Source: Blastomyces gilchristii SLH14081
Taxonomy: Eukaryota; Ascomycota; Eurotiomycetes; Onygenales; Ajellomycetaceae
Length of the DNA stretch: 64,000 bases
Direction of reading: 5' to 3'
NCBI RefSeq assembly: GCF_000003855.2
Contig: NW_003101682.1
Location: 3,495,344 to 3,559,343 of the forward strand
The position numbers and the translations under genes were made by a program. Of the stretch, positions 58,893 to 64,000 are shown in pieces; position 1 is the first letter of the stretch; every line of letters begins with the position of its first letter. Under the pieces are notes generated by a model. The model did no database searches and was not told where the DNA came from. It saw only the letters and a list, made by a program, of their open reading frames with translations.

Positions 58893-59012
58893 GAGAGTGT
58901 TTATTTCTAGCTGTTCTCAAGGTTTCTGTGAGATGAGTAGAGAAGTAAGTTCTTTATATAACCTGAATCACACTATCTATGAATCCTGACAAATAGTATA
59001 AGAATTCACTAT

Positions 59013-59419
59013 TGTGGCGGGCTGCGCCCGATCAATGATATAGACTATTCTGTTACACTTCACAGATTTTAACCACTTCATTCTTAAACGCGTACGCTCC
59101 GATTCTCAGCCATTCTCAAGCACTAATTTTCAGCTGTTATGAACATGTATAGATTCTTCTGCTCTGAAGCTTCATCATATACATCATCACATACGCGTAT
59201 AAATATTCACTTCAATTGCTAATTCTCACACTTTCTCTTTCTTTCCTTCTCTAACATTTTTCTCTTTGTTATATAAGACCTATATATTATACTGATCTAT
59301 TCAGTGTAGGCCTCTTACACTAGAAAAATGTTTATTGTCTTCTTATTAGAAACAATTATTCATGTATTATCTTCTCATTAGAAATGATTATTCATTGAGA
59401 GATATCTGAACATATAACA
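59013..59419 (+). repeat. Gypsy I copy C 5' LTR (407 bp)
   Basis: TGTGGCGGGCTGCGCCCGAT...ATAACA. This is the least mutated 5' end among the four LTR copies in the window. Confidence 0.82.
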
Positions 59420-61231
59420 ATGTGTAAGAAAGAGAAATAGTTAAGCAGACACTGAGTTCTCAGATAGAAGCTTGCTTATCAGTCATTCTGACCCAGTAAT
59501 AAGATCTTATAAAGAGAATATCAGTAAAAGACCTGAGAGCTCTGACACTTAGATGTATGAAATATTCATATAATTACACCTCTTCAAGATTTCACAGATA
59601 TTATAAACTCAATGAATGACATGTCTGATGATAATATAAGAGAACTCTTGAACATGAGTATAAAAGTAATATTATAGTGACTCTGAGTAATGTTAGAATT
59701 ATAACAGCAATAGATAGCTGATATACATGCAATTTAATAACTTCAATATAAGGAAATTCAATGATTAATTCAATAAGAAACTTATATAATTTCAGTATCT
59801 ACAGAATTGAATATAAAAGTGCTGAAAGAACACTTAGATACTTCTGTATATTTTAATGCTTCTGATCTCACTCTCTACTTATCATGAAGAATAAAAATAC
59901 TTATGAAACTCAGTATGAATGAAGATATCATTGATTTGCTAATCAATCAAGATTGATATATCAATGAATGATTGAAAGATCATGTGAAACAGAAGTTTTA
60001 TTCATGCATGAAAGTATGTGAACCAGTGTTATGAATATCTGATAATATTATTAAATATCTTGATATTCTGTTCTGAGACACTGTCATACAACAGAAAGTG
60101 TTAGATTGATTACAGAGTATCTGACAGAGAAATACTTCTCTTATAACATTTATTTCTGACTTCAACATCAAGATTCTAGAAGCAGTTAATTAATCTTGAA
60201 AGAATTGAATGAATATTAGCATGCTCAAGAAGATATTAACTTTTAAACTCTTACAGGTTCTTATAAGTGTAGATAAAGATCAGACTTATAAAGATTTCTG
60301 CACACAGCTCTGAACATTGAATGACTGTCTTATCAAGCTCAAGAGTATACAGAATAGTGATAGAAGACATTACACTTACATATCTGCACTGAGAAATAAC
60401 TCAGTTACTCACATATCTGTGCTGAAGAATAACAATGATACAGATATCATGAATTGAGTAGACTTAAATATCTATACATAAGCAAGAGTTTCTGCTGTTT
60501 GAACAGACTTCTGAGTTTCTGAGATCACTTCTGAAGAAGTTGCTAATCAATGTCAATATAAAGTATATATCAACTGTAACTGATTAGAACACATCACTTT
60601 TAACTCTTGATTAATCTATGTGCCTTCTCAATCAAGAGAAAGATCAGTGTCTTCTTATTCAAAGAATGAATCAGTGTCTGTCTGTGTTAACTACATTGCA
60701 GTGAAGGAAGATTCAGAAGATAACTATAAGAATGTCTCAGTGAAACAGGGAAAAGATTAGCTTCTGTTCAAATTTGTAAACAGAAGCTTGAAGAGGTCAG
60801 ATGACAATGATTTAAAGAGAAAATGACAATGAATACAATTCTTATATCTACTGTGATTAATAATATATATAATATGAAAGTCATGATAGACAGTGATCTA
60901 TGCTACTATGCAATGATTAAATCTTCAGTTATAAGATATTATAATCTTTAGTATATCTTCTTATCAAAACCCTGACTTCTTGCAGAATTTAATGATTCAA
61001 AAGACATTTGCACCTGTTACATGATGAAACTAAATATAGATATTAAAGAACATCAGTATGAAGATGCCTATGTATATGAAGTTAATAATCTTGATTATAA
61101 TCTTATATTAGAACTTGTCTGACTATCTGAATAAGACATCTTATTAAATGCTTGAAACAAGATTTTAATATTCTCTAACAATAATAGAGTTCATAAGAAT
61201 GATATTCATAAGACTATGAACCTGACACAGA
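59013..61231 (+). mobile_element. Ty3/Gypsy element I copy C, 5' portion
   Basis: The LTR is at 59013-59419, then gag and the start of protease, collinear with 50623-52420 of the more complete copy. It stops at CTGACACAGA (61222-61231), where the other copy continues with TCTCTGTCAT; a DNA element starts at 61232. It has more stops in gag than the other copy. The LTR keeps CpGs (GGCGGGCTGCGCCCG). Confidence 0.8.
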
Positions 61232-61617
61232 TAGACTGACCGTGTGACCGTGTCTGAGACCAGGATCAAACTTTACAGTTGTCACATTGTCTAAAAGCAT
61301 TACTTCTGGTCATGATTTGTGTTCATCACATTGATCCCAAATCATGTTATTTCAAATATTAAAGGTCTCAGATTCACTTTTCAAATAAAAATCTAGTCTC
61401 AGATAAAGAATATGTTTGAATTCTTAGTCACATTTTCATTCTGATCTCATTATTGAGAATGGTATCAAATGAGATCATGAAATTATTTCTCACTTACATA
61501 ATATCATAACATAGTACTCATTTGTTGAAAATTCAACAGAGAGTATTATCAAATATTGTTACTTTTCTAAACATAGATTATAATTCATATAATTTTAATT
61601 ATGAAAAAAATATAAAA

Positions 61618-61668
61618 TACAAAAAAAACAAAAAACAAAAAAAAAATAAAAACAAGAAAAAATCACAA

Positions 61669-61699
<31 letters not shown>

Positions 61700-61738
61700 A
61701 AGAAAAAGAAAAAAATAAAAAATAAAAATAAAAAAAAT
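61618..61738. repeat. A-rich low-complexity tract
   Basis: A long A-rich run with scattered C, G and T, including an uninterrupted run of over 20 A. It is probably replication slippage within the element. Confidence 0.85.
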
Positions 61739-62837
61739 CAAGATTACAGGGCTGCAGTATCTCTAAAATACTCACTTCTCAGAGTCTTTATAATATTTAT
61801 TATCAACTGTGTATTTCTCACAGTGAGAGTAACACAGCTGTAATAAGTCATTATCTTAATATCATCTAACAAATAATCAGTATATATCTGTATAAATGTG
61901 AATAATTAGAAAATATACACTTAAAAAGTGTGACCAGGGTGAACTCTGCTGTCACTTGAATAACATTAAGAGCAGAACAGTGAAATTGATGATTTTTCTC
62001 ATCAATTTCACAGACAAGGTATGTGAAGATGATTTTAAAGAATATAAGATTTCTCAACTTCTGGTAAAAATGAATCTCACAGAGAGACTCTATTTTTATG
62101 ATATCAGAGACTGAGTGTTATCAAAAAGTGTTACTTTCATGCAATGTATATACACTTACTGCAGTGATTCACCCTCTGCATACATGGCTGAGAGTTGTGG
62201 CTTTCTCACATCACACAGCTCTCTCTGGGATGCTGCTGTCAGTTTGCAACTCATGCAGTCTCCCAGTTCAGCACACACTGCATGTATGCAGTCCTGCATA
62301 CTGGGGCTGTATTAGTCATTATAACCTGATGTGATACTCACTTTTCACAAGCCATGTTTCATTTGAGAGAGAGGGAAGAAGATGCAACTGTTGTTTTATT
62401 GAGAGAGAAATGAATAATTAGTATTATTGAATGTAATTTGATTCATCTGCATTTAAAATTTAATTAGTCTATACTCTTCAATTTAAGGGTTTCTATGAGT
62501 GTTTTAATATTTTTCATATCAGCTTGAACTTAGTGATGAGTTGAAGAAGAAGAGAAAAGAGAGAAGAAAGAAATGAGAATAACTTATCTTTATAATATGA
62601 AAACAGAGAATCACTGCAATCATTCTTTCTAGTAACAAAGATCTGTTTTCTGCATGTATCTCTGATATAGATTATATAATAAATGTATATAAAGAATATC
62701 AATAGTGCATGCATTGAATAAAGATAATATTGCTATATAATACTGTAGCTGTTTCTGTACATCTCTGAAAGCTGTTAATAGTTTCTTTATCTCTTTATGT
62801 TTGATAAGTTAATAATATATTTCAATACACTCTCTCT

Positions 62838-62840
62838 TTC

Positions 62841-62872
<32 letters not shown>

Positions 62873-62943
62873 CATCATCACTATCATTATCATTATTATC
62901 ATTATCATTATTATTATCATTATCATTATTATTATTATATTAT
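62838..62943. repeat. (ATT/ATC)n trinucleotide tract
   Basis: About 100 bp of CATTATTATTATCATTATC-type repeats. Confidence 0.85.
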
Positions 62944-63450
62944 TGCCTGTCTTCATCTCTCTCTCAATACTTATTAAAATTAATTATGTTATCTCTCTTC
63001 AAATATTCTGCAGTTCTGTGAACTATCAAGATACGTGAGTACTGTCACAGATTAAAGAAAGAGAAGAAGAAGATGTTCAAGCACAGAGAGACAGATTATA
63101 AAACATATTATAATATCTTGAAGAGACTCTGTAAGAGAGTAAAATGATAATAATTTTAAGTAATACTTCTGATAGATTTAGACTGAACTAAGTATAGAAA
63201 TAATACAAATGATATTACTTATAAGAGATTGAAAAAGAAGATAGTAAAGAGTTTTATACAGTAGTGATAAGATTAGAAGAGATTCTGAGAAAGATTTAAG
63301 ATTAAGATAAAGAGAGAGAGAGAGAAGAAGAGTATTACTGTAAATAAACAGTAGCAGAAGAAGATTGAGAGAGTATTAAAGTAAGAGATAAAGAAGTCAA
63401 AACTGATAAGTTTTTTATTAAGAGATAACAATTTTTGATAACACTTCTGT

Positions 63451-63750
63451 TCTCTAATTGATTAGCAGGAGCTGACAGAGAAGAAGAAGATTGAGATCTT
63501 ATTCAGATCTCAAATGCACTTCATGATTGAGAATATTGAGAAGATAGCTCTGCTCTCTGAGCATATTAATCTGCTTACTGCTGAGATGAAACCTGAGACA
63601 GTAGATCAGAAAATGCAGGATTTTAAGATACAGATTAACCTGGCTGAGAGAGAGTAGCAGAAACTCTTCTCTGAGAAGGTAGTAGAGAGAGATTTTGAGA
63701 TGATTATTATCTCAGATAAGAAGAAGAAGAAGAAGAATAAGAATAAGAAG
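63451..63750 (+). pseudogene. Possible degenerate coiled-coil coding segment
   Basis: One frame reads QELTEKKKIEILF...MIENIEKIALLSEHINLLTAEM...INLAERE, then after a TAG QKLFSEKVVERDFEMIIISD and a Lys/Asn-rich end. The charge pattern suggests a coiled coil, like the C-terminal part of some fungal transposon proteins. No domain is recognised, so it may be chance. Confidence 0.3.
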
Positions 63751-63987
63751 TGAATTATAAAGAATGATAAGAAGAATAAGAAAGAGAAGAAAGACAATAA
63801 GTAGAAAAAGTTTTTTTCTTTTTATATTAGTTAGTTATAAGTTCATAACTATTAGTTAATAATTAAAATTAATTTTGAGTTTTCAAAAATTATTGTACAA
63901 GTTATAATTAATTATCAATATCAGGAATAATATATATATATATATTTAACTATCATGTTTTACAAATCACTATAATATATAAGTATC

Positions 63988-64000
63988 TAGACTGACCGTG
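63988..64000 (+). mobile_element. Start of another element with the TAGACTGACCGTG terminus
   Basis: The last 13 bases equal the first 13 of the element at 61232. The copy is cut by the window end. Confidence 0.5.

Larger units (their letters stand above)
55732..59012 (-). mobile_element. Ty3/Gypsy element II, 3' portion, minus strand
   Basis: The LTR at 55732-55989 is followed, going up in coordinate, by about 1.6 kb without recognizable domains, then integrase. The minus-strand segment 58892-58674 reads SVLIIVDHFIKITHFI...VQLHELSANIISDRELIFTEKF, and further down are F-H-Q-x-T-D-x-Q-x-E and NWV-like segments, typical of Ty3/Gypsy integrase (DRFTK..., SDRG..F, HPQTDGQ). Reverse transcriptase would lie above 59012 but is replaced by Gypsy I copy C. 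Stops are frequent. Confidence 0.72.
61232..64000 (+). mobile_element. Larger DNA element sharing the MITE terminus, incomplete
   Basis: It begins TAGACTGACCGTGTGACCG, the same end as the 506-bp elements, and is inserted exactly inside Gypsy I copy C. It shares the internal motif GTGTTATCAAAAAGTGTTAC (62107-62126) with them, but otherwise the sequence differs. No matching right end (GTCAGTCTA) is seen before 64000, so the extent is unknown. It contains A-rich runs (about 61618-61738), a CA/TG-rich patch (62140-62340), an (ATT/ATC)n run and a possible coiled-coil frame near 63450-63750. No transposase motif could be recognised. Several elements may be nested here. Confidence 0.5.

Noticed and set aside
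62838..62943. CRISPR-like repeat array
   Set aside because: It is a simple trinucleotide tract without spacers, in a eukaryotic genome.

Overview
The window looks like a filamentous ascomycete (Pezizomycotina) chromosome. The gene-rich middle has short GT-AG introns, TACTAAC-type branch points, a Zn2Cys6 factor, a DHA1-type transporter and a fungal triphosphatase-type capping subunit. The flanks are very AT-rich, CpG-poor blocks of mutated retrotransposons. That two-compartment structure and the gene content fit Onygenales best, but this placement is an inference.

Layout. Positions 1-9,269 are an AT-rich repeat block. It holds a minus-strand Ty3/Gypsy fragment carrying two 8-bp-TSD DNA elements, an unidentified 3' end with an (AAT)n tail at the window edge, and a complete but mutated Ty1/copia element (4,088-9,269) with 100-bp LTRs. 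Positions 9,270-45,951 are the host gene island. In order it holds a Zn2Cys6 transcription factor with an in-frame stop, an F-box protein, a CoA-pathway PPAT (Cab4), a WDR68/DCAF7-type WD40 protein, an acyltransferase-3 membrane protein, the mRNA capping triphosphatase (Cet1), a large Kelch/BTB protein (Mds3/Pmd1/Ral2 type), a 1-Cys peroxiredoxin, an MFS transporter with an in-frame stop, an EVE-domain protein, an N-terminal protein methyltransferase (NTM1) and an aldehyde dehydrogenase with a mitochondrial presequence. Positions 45,952-64,000 are a second AT-rich block of nested elements: a second copia, interrupted by a tRNA-headed retroposon, by a DNA element and by a chromodomain-bearing Gypsy. 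That Gypsy runs into another Gypsy (minus strand), then a second copy of the first Gypsy, then a DNA element running off the window.

The host genes are ordinary housekeeping and regulatory functions (CoA synthesis, mRNA capping, redox defence, aldehyde oxidation, protein methylation). They do not form a pathway cluster. Divergent pairs sharing a promoter are PPAT/WD40, MFS/EVE and NTM1/ALDH.

The most unusual items are the 1,066-bp tRNA-headed retroposon at 48,262-49,327 with a 14-bp target duplication, the family of about 500-bp DNA elements with perfect 8-bp duplications, the two host genes each broken by a single TAG, and the mutation pattern in the repeats. In the repeats tryptophan TGG has mostly become TGA, and CpG and CpC are scarce while CpA is retained.
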